Made by a program: the position numbers and the translations under genes. A DNA stretch of 64,000 nt from Aliiruegeria sabulilitoris (GTDB lineage: Bacteria > Pseudomonadota > Alphaproteobacteria > Rhodobacterales > Rhodobacteraceae): assembly GCF_001558155.1 (NCBI RefSeq), contig NZ_LOAS01000030.1, positions 1-64,000 of the forward strand, written 5' to 3'. Under the pieces are notes generated by a model. It searched no databases. It was not told the DNA's origin and was given only the letters and a program-made list of their open reading frames with translations. Shown here piece after piece: positions 34,887 to 43,436 of the stretch. Within the stretch, counting starts at the first letter, position 1, and each line of letters opens with the position of its first letter.

Positions 34887-36079
34887 GTGACCTTCATCGC
34901 TCGAGTTGCGCATCGGGGCGCGCGTCCCGAATCCGACCTTGCCAGGCCGGTTCTCGGCAACCGTTCCTTTCCGGGAAGCTGTGGAGCCAGGTGGCGGCGG
35001 CGATTGCTGCAGTCTGGCAACCGCATGTGTCACTGGCACAGTCAATGCAAGGAGAAAGGCAAGCCTACGAAGTGCCGCTCACGGACGAGAGCGCGGAGCG
35101 CCTGGGATTCCGGAACGGTTCCTTCCTTGCGCTTCCGATCCCGTCCAACGACCCCAATTTCGGCACCGGGTTGCTCCTTGCGCTTGGCTATCTGTTCAAG
35201 GCCGACGAGGAGTCGAAATCGTCGTTCATCGCCGGTGGAGCCTTCAAGACGTCGAATGGAAGCCTCGGTGGCGGCGTGGCCGCAGACCTTGCCTTTGCGT
35301 CCAACCGGTGGAAGGCGACGGTCTTTCTCGGAAAGGTTGAGGCCTACTATGACCTCGATGCTTTCAGAAATCCCGTCCCACTGCGTCAGGACGGGACGCT
35401 TGGTCTCCTGAAGCTGGGATATGGGATCACCCCCAACTTCTCCATTGGGCTGGGATTTCGATACCTGGATACCACGGTTAGGCCCGACGGTGAGCGAGTT
35501 CTGCCTGGCAAGATTGCCGAAGATGCCAATATGGAAATTGCGAGCGTTGGTGTGCTGGTCGATTACGATACACGCGACGACAACTTCTATCCGACGGTGG
35601 GCCGGAACCTGTCCTTCGAGATCTATCACCACGACGTTCTCTCGACCTCGCGCGATTATCTCAGGGCAATCCTGAAGTTGGACGCCTTTGCGCCCGTTCG
35701 CGCAAATTCTGTTCTGGCAGGCCGCTTCACAGCCTGCTCTGCCTCCGACAAATCACCCTATTTCGAGTCATGCTCGCTCGGGGGAACCGACGGTTTCCGC
35801 GGGTTTTCCATCACCGAAAATATCGGTGACCAGTTGGTTTCCGTGCAGGGATCGTGGCGCGGGCGAATGGGCGAACGGTTCGGCTACGAGGTCTTCGGAG
35901 GCGCTGGTCGAATATGGAACGAGCGGTTTCAGGAGGAAGAGAGATCGGTTCGCTTCGCTGGTGGGGTGGGGCTGAGATATCGGCTGACCCGGAAATTCCC
36001 GATCGACCTTGGCATCGACGGAACCCTGAACGACGCCGGTGAAGCCACGGCCTACCTCCGGGTGGGGCAGGCTTTCTGA
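34883..36079 (+). CDS. Omp85-like surface antigen barrel without POTRA domains
   Basis: The ATG at 34883 overlaps the previous stop (ATGA) and yields 398 residues. A long, basic N-terminal stretch leads to a signal-like segment (VAAAIAAVWQPHVSLAQS). The rest fits the Omp85/bacterial surface antigen barrel (PF01103): LPIPSNDPNFGTGLLLALGY, VGVLVDYDTRDDNFYPTVGR, SCSLGGTDGFRGF (the family substrate-binding loop with GGxxxxRGF) and a final strand ending LRVGQAF. No POTRA repeats precede it, so BamA or TamA function is unlikely. Stand-alone Omp85 barrels of this kind have no clear role. Confidence 0.8.
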   Translation: MSDLHRSSCASGRASRIRPCQAGSRQPFLSGKLWSQVAAAIAAVWQPHVSLAQSMQGERQAYEVPLTDESAERLGFRNGSFLALPIPSNDPNFGTGLLLALGYLFKADEESKSSFIAGGAFKTSNGSLGGGVAADLAFASNRWKATVFLGKVEAYYDLDAFRNPVPLRQDGTLGLLKLGYGITPNFSIGLGFRYLDTTVRPDGERVLPGKIAEDANMEIASVGVLVDYDTRDDNFYPTVGRNLSFEIYHHDVLSTSRDYLRAILKLDAFAPVRANSVLAGRFTACSASDKSPYFESCSLGGTDGFRGFSITENIGDQLVSVQGSWRGRMGERFGYEVFGGAGRIWNERFQEEERSVRFAGGVGLRYRLTRKFPIDLGIDGTLNDAGEATAYLRVGQAF

Positions 36080-37377
36080 TGCAAGACGGAAGGAACAGCG
36101 TTTTGGAAAGCAAATCCTATTCGTTGCAGGCATTGCTCCTGTCCATGGGGTCGATCCACCTCGCGACAGCGGCGCTTGGAACCCTGGTGGCACTCCGGAT
36201 TGCCGCAGTGGGCGGATCGGCGGAACTGGCTTCGCTGGTAGCTGCCAGCTACTCGCTCGGTTTCCTGTTGGGATGTTTCTACACCTACAAGCCGTTGGCA
36301 AATGTCGGCTATGTCCGCGCATTTGCCGCCGCTGCGGCGCTCTGCGCGATGTTCGCCCTGTTGATGTCCCGCACCGATAGCGCGGCCAGCTGGGTGGTCG
36401 CCCGTTTTGTGATCGGGATGGCGACCGCAGGACTCTACTCGGTTGGAGAAGCTTGGATCAACGACTCCGCACCGGCCGAATCCCGGGGGCGAATCCTTGC
36501 TGTCTATTCGACTGTACTGGGGGGCGCGTCTGTCGCCTCGCAAGCCCTTGTTGCCTTTGTCGCTGAGGATCTCGCCGCCGGTTTCGTGCTGATGTCTGCA
36601 ACATTCTGCTTCGCCATTGTCGTGCTTGCGCTGACGAATGTGAAACAGCCAGCGGTGAAAGGCCATGCCACCGTCCGCTTGCTGCCAGTGTTCCGCTATT
36701 CACCGACAGCCTTCGTTGGCACTCTGGTCACGGGTATCGTCGTAACCGTCTTCCTTTCGATACTGCCTTTCCAGGCCTCCACTGTCGGGATCAGTTCCAC
36801 GACCATCACTGTCAGCATTGCCATGGCCTATGCGGGTCGGATTCTGTTCCAGTACCCGCTCGGGCTCATTTCTGATCACATGGATCGTCGGATCCTGATC
36901 GTTGCCATCTCGTTGGTAGCTTCGGCAGCCCTGCTGTTGATCGCACTTTTTGTTACCGGGGACGGGTCTGCCTTGCAGGGAGAGCCAGGGATAGGTGTGC
37001 GGCTTGCTGCGACCGGCATCTCGATTGTGCTGGGGGGGACGCTACTGCCGCTCTACGCGATCCTGATGGCCCATGCGATGGACCGGACAGATCCGGTATA
37101 CGTGCCGTCTACGGCCATCACCCTGTTGTTTGTCTATACCTTTGGGGGAGTCATTGGGCCGGTCCTGGTGGCCGTGATTTCTGTCCTGTTCGGAGATGCG
37201 CTCATGGACTGGGCGATGTTCTCGCTTCTCTTCGGCTTCAGCATCTTTGCTGCATGGCGAATCCGCCAACGAGCGCCCGTCCCATCGGCCGAACAAGCTG
37301 TCATTGCGCCAGCGACCGCGACCAGTGTTGAAACCCTTGCAAGTGAAAAGCGCGTCCATTCAGTACAGAGTGGATAA
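36079..37377 (+). CDS. MFS transporter (YcaD-like)
   Basis: This 432-residue MFS protein has twelve predicted membrane helices. The motif between helices 4 and 5 (VGEAWINDSAPAESRGRILAVYS) and the N-terminal half (LVALRIAAVGGSAELASLVAA, SYSLGFLLGCFYTYKPL) are those of the YcaD/UMF-like branch. The loop QYPLGLISDHMDRRILI is the repeated MFS motif A in the second half. Substrates of this branch are not established. It starts at the last base of the preceding Omp85-like stop, so they share an operon, and it is the last cargo gene before the att-like repeat at 37.7 kb. Confidence 0.88.
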   Translation: MQDGRNSVLESKSYSLQALLLSMGSIHLATAALGTLVALRIAAVGGSAELASLVAASYSLGFLLGCFYTYKPLANVGYVRAFAAAAALCAMFALLMSRTDSAASWVVARFVIGMATAGLYSVGEAWINDSAPAESRGRILAVYSTVLGGASVASQALVAFVAEDLAAGFVLMSATFCFAIVVLALTNVKQPAVKGHATVRLLPVFRYSPTAFVGTLVTGIVVTVFLSILPFQASTVGISSTTITVSIAMAYAGRILFQYPLGLISDHMDRRILIVAISLVASAALLLIALFVTGDGSALQGEPGIGVRLAATGISIVLGGTLLPLYAILMAHAMDRTDPVYVPSTAITLLFVYTFGGVIGPVLVAVISVLFGDALMDWAMFSLLFGFSIFAAWRIRQRAPVPSAEQAVIAPATATSVETLASEKRVHSVQSG

Positions 37378-37606
37378 CAAGCAAGTGGACTGGCTAACCA
37401 TCGATCTTTCGAGCACAAATCGGCCTTGAGTGACGATACGTTGAAATCTGGATGTCTGCATGCGTCTACACAAGCGGCCAAGCGCGCAGTCGCCGAAAAG
37501 GTCGGCAAACCGCCCTTTCTGTTAGATGTTGCGGATGCGGAATGGCCTTAGATGGCGGTTCTCTCCCGTCCGTCGCAACGTAGATTCCAATGTCCGCTTT
37601 CGACGA

Positions 37607-39295
37607 TCATGTCAGTCTATGAGTGGGATGAAGACGGCACGCCAATTGAGTTCGGCAACGCTGGTTGCGAGCCCCCGCAACCACTTTTACCGAACTCAGC
37701 GATGCCTTGGTCCTGCCATGGCCATCGCGAGTTTCGGTGGTGGCCCCCAAAACCACAAGTGCTTCGATATCGCCATCTAGCTGGACCTCCCATCCGGAGG
37801 CCGCGTGAATGATCCGAACCTGCGTGATCAGTTGGCGAAGAAGCGCGAGGGCTTCGTCGCGAATGCCGGGGTCCTGGATGGACTTGCCGAGTCGTTCGAC
37901 CTTTTGCCGGTAGATTGCGGAAAGGTTCGGATGCAGCCGTACAGGGGACGGAGGCGGTACCGATACTCGTGCTTCCAGTTCGGCCTTATCAGCCTCCAGG
38001 GCCTCCAGCTTCGCCATCAAACCCGGTGTACGAAGCCCATCCGCGATCGCATCGTAGAGACCGTCAAGCTTGTCGCTGACGAGTTTGTGCTGTCTGACCA
38101 GTTCCGCACGCTTAGCTTCTTCTGCATCACGGCCAGAGTTGACCTCGCTGTGATACGCCTGAATGAAAGCTTCCACGGCTTGCGGCTGCATCAACCGTTC
38201 GCGAAGCAGATTGAGGACAAAGCCCTCCAGGACTTGGCGCCGTATGCCCTTTCGTTGGTCGCAGGTTCCCAGCTTTCGCGCATTGGAACAGGCGAGGTAA
38301 TCACGACCAGCAGAAGCAAACACGCCACCGCAGGTGCCACAATGGAGAAGCCCAGTGAGGAGATGTCCCGGTCGACGATGCTCCCAGAAACGGCTCTTCT
38401 TAATTCCCTGGACCGCTGGGGTCGCATCAATCGCAGCCTGACGTTCCTTGACCCGATCCCATACGCCATCGTCTACAATGCGGAGGTGAGACGCATCTTC
38501 AACGATCCATTCGTCTTGCGGATTGATGCGAGAGACGCGCTTGCCAGTTGCAGGGTCTTTAACATAACGGAGCCGGTTCCAGACTAGGCGACCGACATAG
38601 AGCTCGTTGTTGAGAATGCCCGTGCCACGTTGGCGATGGCCTCGAATGGCCGTGTCGCGCCACATGCGACCGCGGGGCCCCGGGATGCCGTCTGTATTCA
38701 GATCCCGTGCGATAGCCTTGGGGGACTTTCCAGCGGTAAAGGCCTCGAAGATTCGACGGATGGTGGCCGCCTCGGCCGGAACGATCTCGCGATCGCCTCT
38801 CTCCTCGCCCGGGACGACCGCGTAGCCGTAGCAAAGGCCACCGGCGCTCTTGCGCGCTCTGATCCGGCCCTCAAGCCCGCGACGGGTCTTGTCCGCCAGG
38901 TCCTTCAGATACAGCGCGTTCATCGTCCCCTTGAGGCCGATGTGAAGTTCGCCAATTTCGCCCTCCGAGACTGTCTCCAGCCGCACACCGAGGAACCGGG
39001 CGCGTTTGAAAAGACCCGCAATATCTTCCTGGTCACGCGAAAGACGGTCGAGTGCTTCGGTAAGGATGACGTCGACCTTGCCCGTTTGCACCGTCTGAAG
39101 CAGATCCTGGTAACCAGGTCTCAGAACAGACGCGCCGCTAATCGCCCGATCCTCAAACTCGCCGGAAACCACCCAACCCTTGGCCTCCGCATACGCCCGG
39201 CAGCGTCGAACCTGATCCTCGATCGAAGCGTCGCTCGACAGATCGGAGGAGTACCGCGAATAGATAGCTGCCCGTTGCGTGTCAGATTTGCTCAT
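37607..39295 (-). CDS. Large serine recombinase, copy 2
   Basis: The ATG at 39295 overlaps the stop of the short tyrosine recombinase (ATGA). The 562-residue product begins MSKSDTQRAAIYSRYSSD, with the catalytic Ser in SRYS, and continues with EALDRLSRDQEDIAGLF. The block GTGILNNELYVGRLVWNRLR is nearly identical to that of copy 1. A zinc ribbon (CGTCGG ... CSNARKLGTC) and a coiled coil follow. The last 20 residues after VVAG (ARNQRCRTQLACRLH) differ fully from copy 1, consistent with readthrough into different flanking DNA beyond an att core. It is probably active. Confidence 0.92.
   Translation of the reverse strand: MSKSDTQRAAIYSRYSSDLSSDASIEDQVRRCRAYAEAKGWVVSGEFEDRAISGASVLRPGYQDLLQTVQTGKVDVILTEALDRLSRDQEDIAGLFKRARFLGVRLETVSEGEIGELHIGLKGTMNALYLKDLADKTRRGLEGRIRARKSAGGLCYGYAVVPGEERGDREIVPAEAATIRRIFEAFTAGKSPKAIARDLNTDGIPGPRGRMWRDTAIRGHRQRGTGILNNELYVGRLVWNRLRYVKDPATGKRVSRINPQDEWIVEDASHLRIVDDGVWDRVKERQAAIDATPAVQGIKKSRFWEHRRPGHLLTGLLHCGTCGGVFASAGRDYLACSNARKLGTCDQRKGIRRQVLEGFVLNLLRERLMQPQAVEAFIQAYHSEVNSGRDAEEAKRAELVRQHKLVSDKLDGLYDAIADGLRTPGLMAKLEALEADKAELEARVSVPPPSPVRLHPNLSAIYRQKVERLGKSIQDPGIRDEALALLRQLITQVRIIHAASGWEVQLDGDIEALVVLGATTETRDGHGRTKASLSSVKVVAGARNQRCRTQLACRLHPTHRLT
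37662..37683. repeat. att-like core shared with tRNA-fMet end
   Basis: CCCCCGCAACCA (37672-37683) repeats the last 12 bp of the tRNA-fMet segment at 14719-14730 in the same orientation. Here the core is also one arm of an inverted repeat: TGGTTGCG (37662-37669) and CGCAACCA (37676-37683). In both places the core lies inside the 3' end of a serine recombinase gene and encodes the residues VAG. Confidence 0.65.
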
Positions 39296-40347
39296 TGAAC
39301 CTCCTTGTCGCACAGAATGGCGTCGACGCTGTCGTTCAGCAGGCGAACGGCGTCGAGTTGCCGGGCGAGATTGTAATGTTTCTGGGTTGTTTCATAGGAG
39401 CCGTGGCCGAGCACGGCAGCGGCGGCCCGAACGTTCTTCGGATCCCGGATCGCCAACATGGTTGCAGCCGCGTCGCGGAAACGGTGCGGGCTGATGGCGA
39501 CGCCGAAGGCCTCTTCGGTATGACGCCTGATATTGCAGGCCAGTGTATGGGCGGAGAGCGCCCCGCCACCCCAACGGGAGATCCAGAGCATTCCAGGGTC
39601 GCGGTGAGGCCCGAGCAGAGTCGGCCGCCAATGATCTGCGTAGCGATCGAGAGCCGGCAGCAGTGGCTCCGGCCAGCTCATATCGATTGGCACGCGGGTC
39701 TTCGTTTCCTCACTCGGTATGACGATCCGCAAGACACCGGCAACGTTCCGCAGATGAACGCCGATCCGAAGGGCGGCGAGGTTGGACCGGCGCAAGGGCC
39801 GGTTTGCACAGAGGGCAATGATAAGGCCGTCACGATACCCAACCGCATTATAACGCGGTGGTCCGAACGCGCCATTCTCCGCCCGGCTCATCAACTCGTG
39901 TCCAAGATCGATCAGCTCGACAGGGTCCCGCAGTTGGCGGCGTTTGTCACGGCTCGGCGTCTTCGGCAGTCGGTCAAGGATCTTGCGAAAGACCTCTGGG
40001 GAATGAGCCTGATCCATCAGAGCAAGGGCGTGCCCGAGGCCTTCGACCCGCATGCGAACGGTCACCGGTGCAACACGATCTCGCATCCAAGTAGCATATG
40101 CCGCAAGGTGTTCCTGGGTCACACGGCTTGCGGGTGCGGCCTGCGGGTCAAGAAGCCCCTCATCGGAAAGCCACGCAAGCCAGTGACCATACTCTTCGGC
40201 ATACTTCTCGCGCGTTTTTGGCCTAAGGTGAAATCCGGGACCCGCGTCGTCCAGCCAGTCCTCGCCGACAAATGCAGCATTCCAGGCGTCGCGGTCAACT
40301 TCCGGCCAATTCAGAAGATGGAGGCACCAGGTTGCAGAGGGTTTCAT
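39292..40347 (-). CDS. Tyrosine recombinase, short type, copy 2
   Basis: This 351-residue protein starts MKPSATWCLHLLNWPEVDRD. Catalytic residues are R in NRPLRRSNLAAL, H-x-x-R in PHRFRDAAATM, H in VLGHGSYET and Y in KHYNLA. The ordering and the phrase around GHWLAWLSDEG match the core-binding plan of copy 1 (SYGQWLSFL). It overlaps its upstream partner by ATGA (40344-40347) and the serine recombinase by ATGA (39292-39295), so the three are translated as one unit. Confidence 0.9.
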   Translation of the reverse strand: MKPSATWCLHLLNWPEVDRDAWNAAFVGEDWLDDAGPGFHLRPKTREKYAEEYGHWLAWLSDEGLLDPQAAPASRVTQEHLAAYATWMRDRVAPVTVRMRVEGLGHALALMDQAHSPEVFRKILDRLPKTPSRDKRRQLRDPVELIDLGHELMSRAENGAFGPPRYNAVGYRDGLIIALCANRPLRRSNLAALRIGVHLRNVAGVLRIVIPSEETKTRVPIDMSWPEPLLPALDRYADHWRPTLLGPHRDPGMLWISRWGGGALSAHTLACNIRRHTEEAFGVAISPHRFRDAAATMLAIRDPKNVRAAAAVLGHGSYETTQKHYNLARQLDAVRLLNDSVDAILCDKEVQ

Positions 40348-42056
40348 CGGTCGTGCCTTCCATTGCCTGATGTGGTGGCACGAATGGCCTTGTCGTAGAG
40401 ATCGATGGCACGATCGCGCTGCAATGGTGCGTAATAGGTCGCCGTTGTCGTGATATCGCGATGGCCAAGAACCTGTCGCGCAATCTCCTGACCGGTCGGA
40501 TTCTGGTCGAGGATGATCTTTCCAGCAACGGCGCGGAACTTGTGCGCAGTCATCCTTACCCCGAGGCGGGATTCCGTGAGATTGGCAATCTGGTTGCTCA
40601 GAAGTGAGGCGCCCTTGGGTCCATCCATCTCTCCCGGAAACAGGTAGAGATTGTCTGTCCGCGCGAGGCGCGGCCGGATTTCTTCCAGGTACACATTCAG
40701 TAAGTGAGCGACGCGGTTGGGCAACGGATACTCGAGATCCTCGCCATTCTTGACCTCCTCGCCGGGTATCCGGATGTGGCGGCGACGTTTGCGGCCAGCG
40801 CCGATTTCCAACAGGTGCCGCTCAAGATGGAGTGCGGCAAGGTTCTTCGGGCGGATCGGCGCACAGATCAGGATGGCGATTGCGAGTGCAACCTGCGCCT
40901 CGATGAGGTCGACGCGTTTCCGATCCTTGTTGCGGGCGATTTCCTCGAACACTTCGTTCGGCAGCAGAATGAGTCGGCGCAGCAATGCCGGGTCGTTGAG
41001 GTCGCGCAGCACCCGGCCGGTCGCCTCGCTCATTTCGTAGGTGTTGATATCGAGTGCGCGCTTGATCCTGTTCAGCTGGGCAATCTCTTCTTCCGGCGCC
41101 CTGACCCAGTGGCGCGCTGTCGACAGGGCATGGGCAAGAAGGGTGTCGAAGGACTTGAGCTTGTCCTTTCCATTTCGCTCCCGGATGTATCGCAGGGCAC
41201 GTTTCACGACGTCCGGACGAACAACCGTCCTCAAATCCGGTATGTCCGAGGGCGGCATGCCACCCGCGACAGCCGCCGACGCAATCCGGTGCAGCGCTAC
41301 AATCTTGTTGTCCGCGCTTTCGGGCCGGATCGGTTTGACAGGGCTGTCGATATCGAGAATGTCGCCACAGAGGGCATTGCGGTATTCATTCAGTTCTTCC
41401 GCCAGGCTTGGTGGAAACTCCGACAAAGGCACAATGTAGCGGTCGCGGCGATCGGGAACCGCCACCCGCAAGGCCGGCCAGTCCACTTCCAGATCTCCGG
41501 CTTCATTCCAGAACCGCCGCGTATCACGGCTCACGGTTTCCGGCGCCTTAACGAGACTTTCCTGCATCAACGCGCGGTCAAAGTCGGCAAAGTCGTCTTC
41601 TGCAATGTCGTCCGGCCCACGTCCACGCGTCGATGCAAACCGAATGAAACGACTGAGTGCGATCCGGAATGGCCGTTGTGGCAAGGCCTCCCAATAGGGT
41701 TTCCATGTATCCGAGATCGGCGACAGGTAACGCCCTGGCATAACATCAAGCCCTTGTTCGCGGAGCGCCTTGTTCAGAATGCTCTTCGCGTTGCGCCAGG
41801 AAGTGATCCTGAGCCCGACGCGTGCCGGAACAACCGATGCAAGCTTCTTGCGCAGGAAAGCTGGATGGGCCGGGATTGCCGACAATGGCAGGCCGATTGC
41901 ACGGCCTGCCGTGCGGATTGCCGAGGTCCGGGCGGTTTTCTCAGCCTTGGTCAGCCGATCATCGGCGGCGATCCGATCCAGTACCTCTTCTAGGGTTGGG
42001 ATCGTCGGATCCGCGAAGGGATTGGCGTCGGATTGTGATACAGTAGTTTGTGACAT
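40344..42056 (-). CDS. Tyrosine recombinase, long type, copy 2
   Basis: The ATG at 42056 follows AAGGAA and gives 570 residues. The N-terminal part (PTLEEVLDRIAADDRLTKAE, then PAFLRKKLASVVPARVG) matches the plan of copy 1. The catalytic domain has R in CAPIRPKNLAALHLERHL, H-x-x-R in TAHKFRAVAGKI, H in VLGHRDITTT and Y in TYYAPL. All residues needed for cleavage and joining are present. It is the first large gene of the second cassette. Confidence 0.9.
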   Translation of the reverse strand: MSQTTVSQSDANPFADPTIPTLEEVLDRIAADDRLTKAEKTARTSAIRTAGRAIGLPLSAIPAHPAFLRKKLASVVPARVGLRITSWRNAKSILNKALREQGLDVMPGRYLSPISDTWKPYWEALPQRPFRIALSRFIRFASTRGRGPDDIAEDDFADFDRALMQESLVKAPETVSRDTRRFWNEAGDLEVDWPALRVAVPDRRDRYIVPLSEFPPSLAEELNEYRNALCGDILDIDSPVKPIRPESADNKIVALHRIASAAVAGGMPPSDIPDLRTVVRPDVVKRALRYIRERNGKDKLKSFDTLLAHALSTARHWVRAPEEEIAQLNRIKRALDINTYEMSEATGRVLRDLNDPALLRRLILLPNEVFEEIARNKDRKRVDLIEAQVALAIAILICAPIRPKNLAALHLERHLLEIGAGRKRRRHIRIPGEEVKNGEDLEYPLPNRVAHLLNVYLEEIRPRLARTDNLYLFPGEMDGPKGASLLSNQIANLTESRLGVRMTAHKFRAVAGKIILDQNPTGQEIARQVLGHRDITTTATYYAPLQRDRAIDLYDKAIRATTSGNGRHDR

Positions 42057-42098
42057 GCGGTTCCTTGTGATGCCATGAGATGACATCTGACATGAATC

Positions 42099-42149
42099 AT
42101 GATTACTCTATATCACAGAAGGCGTGGTTCTAATTTGGCGAGTAATCAT
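42099..42149. repeat. 10-bp inverted repeat before recombinase genes
   Basis: ATGATTACTC (42099-42108) and GAGTAATCAT (42140-42149) are perfect inverted copies with centres 41 bp apart, about four helical turns. They lie between the HTH gene and the long recombinase gene. They may be operator sites of the HTH protein or binding sites for the recombinases. Confidence 0.5.
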
Positions 42150-42202
42150 AATACCGACCCACCGATGTGACTTGCGAAGACAGATAATGCGCTGATCTGC
42201 CA

Positions 42203-42370
42203 TTACACCTGGCGGCAGGAGGCGATGTAACGCTTGAGATCATCCTCACTAACGCGCACCGACCGACCGATCCTGTGAACCGGAATCACCCCTTCTTCGA
42301 TCAAACGCCTGACAGTCCGGACAGAGAGTTGAAGCTCTTTGGCCACCTGCTCAACCTTCAGCATTTTCAT
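42203..42370 (-). CDS. Excisionase-like HTH protein, copy 2
   Basis: This 55-residue ORF reads MKMLKVEQVAKELQLSVRTV, followed by RRLIEEGVIPVHRIGRSVRV and SEDDLKRYIAS. It is a compact MerR/AlpA-type helix-turn-helix with its wing, the usual size of excisionases. The start overlaps the stop of the small ORF upstream (ATGA, 42367-42370). It occupies the same position as the copy 1 HTH gene. Confidence 0.85.
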   Translation of the reverse strand: MKMLKVEQVAKELQLSVRTVRRLIEEGVIPVHRIGRSVRVSEDDLKRYIASCRQV

Positions 42371-42561
42371 GAATGATCTCCTTTTTCCTGGCCGGGCGAC
42401 GACTCGCAGCGCTCCGAATTGGCCGATGTCCCCCCAGCTCGACCGAGAAGCCGGGCGAGCGAGATCAGAACGACATCGATGCGCTTAAGAGGCTCGACAC
42501 CTACGCTGGGTCGGCGGTCGTCCTCATTGGACGGATCGAGGATTTTGCGTTCCTTGGACAC
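42367..42561 (-). CDS. Small ORF heading recombinase cassette 2
   Basis: This 64-codon frame (GTG start at 42561, or a later start) contains PLKRIDVVLISLARLLGRA, similar in kind and position to the small ORF of cassette 1 (LPINEALVALVRVMARE). It ends in an ATGA overlap with the HTH gene. Conservation of position and coupling suggests a real gene; function is unknown. Confidence 0.5.
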   Translation of the reverse strand: MSKERKILDPSNEDDRRPSVGVEPLKRIDVVLISLARLLGRAGGTSANSERCESSPGQEKGDHS

Positions 42562-42692
42562 GTTCGTCGCCTAGTGGGTTTTACTGGCGTGAATTGTCCA
42601 AGAACGAACGGAAATGAGCTAAGGAGGCAATTCGGACCAAGCTAGAGAGAATTTCCTCCTTGGTGCACACGAGGTGGATTGGAGGTCGTCCC

Positions 42693-43436
42693 TCAGTCGT
42701 CGTCGAAAGATCGCATGTGCTCAGGCAACGCTGCGTCTCTTTCTTTGCGTTCATCAAAGACTGTTCTGATTGCTGAATCCGTCTTTGGGGCTTCGTTGCC
42801 GAGCAAAGCATCGAACGCTGACTCGACGTACCGTGAGAACGCACTCACTTCGGCGCCTTCAATCGGATCATAAGTGCGCCAAGCGTGCTTTTCAGTGACG
42901 TACTCAAAGATCTCCCGCAACGTCTCAACCGACGCGTGAAGAGAAGTGTTTTCCCTTCGACCTCGCGGCAGTTCTTCTGCTGCCGATGCCTGCACTGCAG
43001 GAAGCAGTTCATCAACCGTGCCGCGCAGCGCGTCAAACAAGTGCATTGTGTAGTGTACACGAAGTCGGTGCTGAACATGGCGGCTCGTTTGATAGGCCAC
43101 GTCGCCCGAGGTCGCATCCAATTGATCTTTCAAACTAGACATGCGTTTCGCCAACGATCTGGCAGAGTTTCGGGTGTGCTTTAGGCGCCCGGCGGGATCT
43201 ACGACGCTGTCTTCCGAAAGCTCGATCTTGGCCCAATGCTGAAGCAGGTTGCCGAGTTTTTGTCGGTCAGCAGGACAATCATTTGCCTTAAGCTCCTCGG
43301 AGATGGCATCGATCGCTTCAGTCGACATCGCGCCCTCAACCCGCGCAATCATCTCAGCATCAACCCCGTGCTTCCAGTCGCCTTCCTTCGAAAACTGCTC
43401 CAGGTACCATTCGGTTGGTGGTTTCCAGTTCGACAT
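42693..43436 (-). CDS. Hypothetical cargo protein
   Basis: The ATG at 43436 gives 247 residues beginning MSNWKPPTEWYLEQFSKEGD. The sequence is helical, acidic and charged throughout, with no signal peptide or membrane segment and no motif that I can name. Helical blocks such as LKHTRNSARSLAKRMSSLKDQ and VHYTMHLFDALRGTVDELLPA suggest an all-alpha fold. It is next to recombinase cassette 2, on the same strand, and ends 131 bp before the small ORF. Lone genes in this position are often defence or accessory cargo, which is inference only. Confidence 0.7.
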   Translation of the reverse strand: MSNWKPPTEWYLEQFSKEGDWKHGVDAEMIARVEGAMSTEAIDAISEELKANDCPADRQKLGNLLQHWAKIELSEDSVVDPAGRLKHTRNSARSLAKRMSSLKDQLDATSGDVAYQTSRHVQHRLRVHYTMHLFDALRGTVDELLPAVQASAAEELPRGRRENTSLHASVETLREIFEYVTEKHAWRTYDPIEGAEVSAFSRYVESAFDALLGNEAPKTDSAIRTVFDERKERDAALPEHMRSFDDD

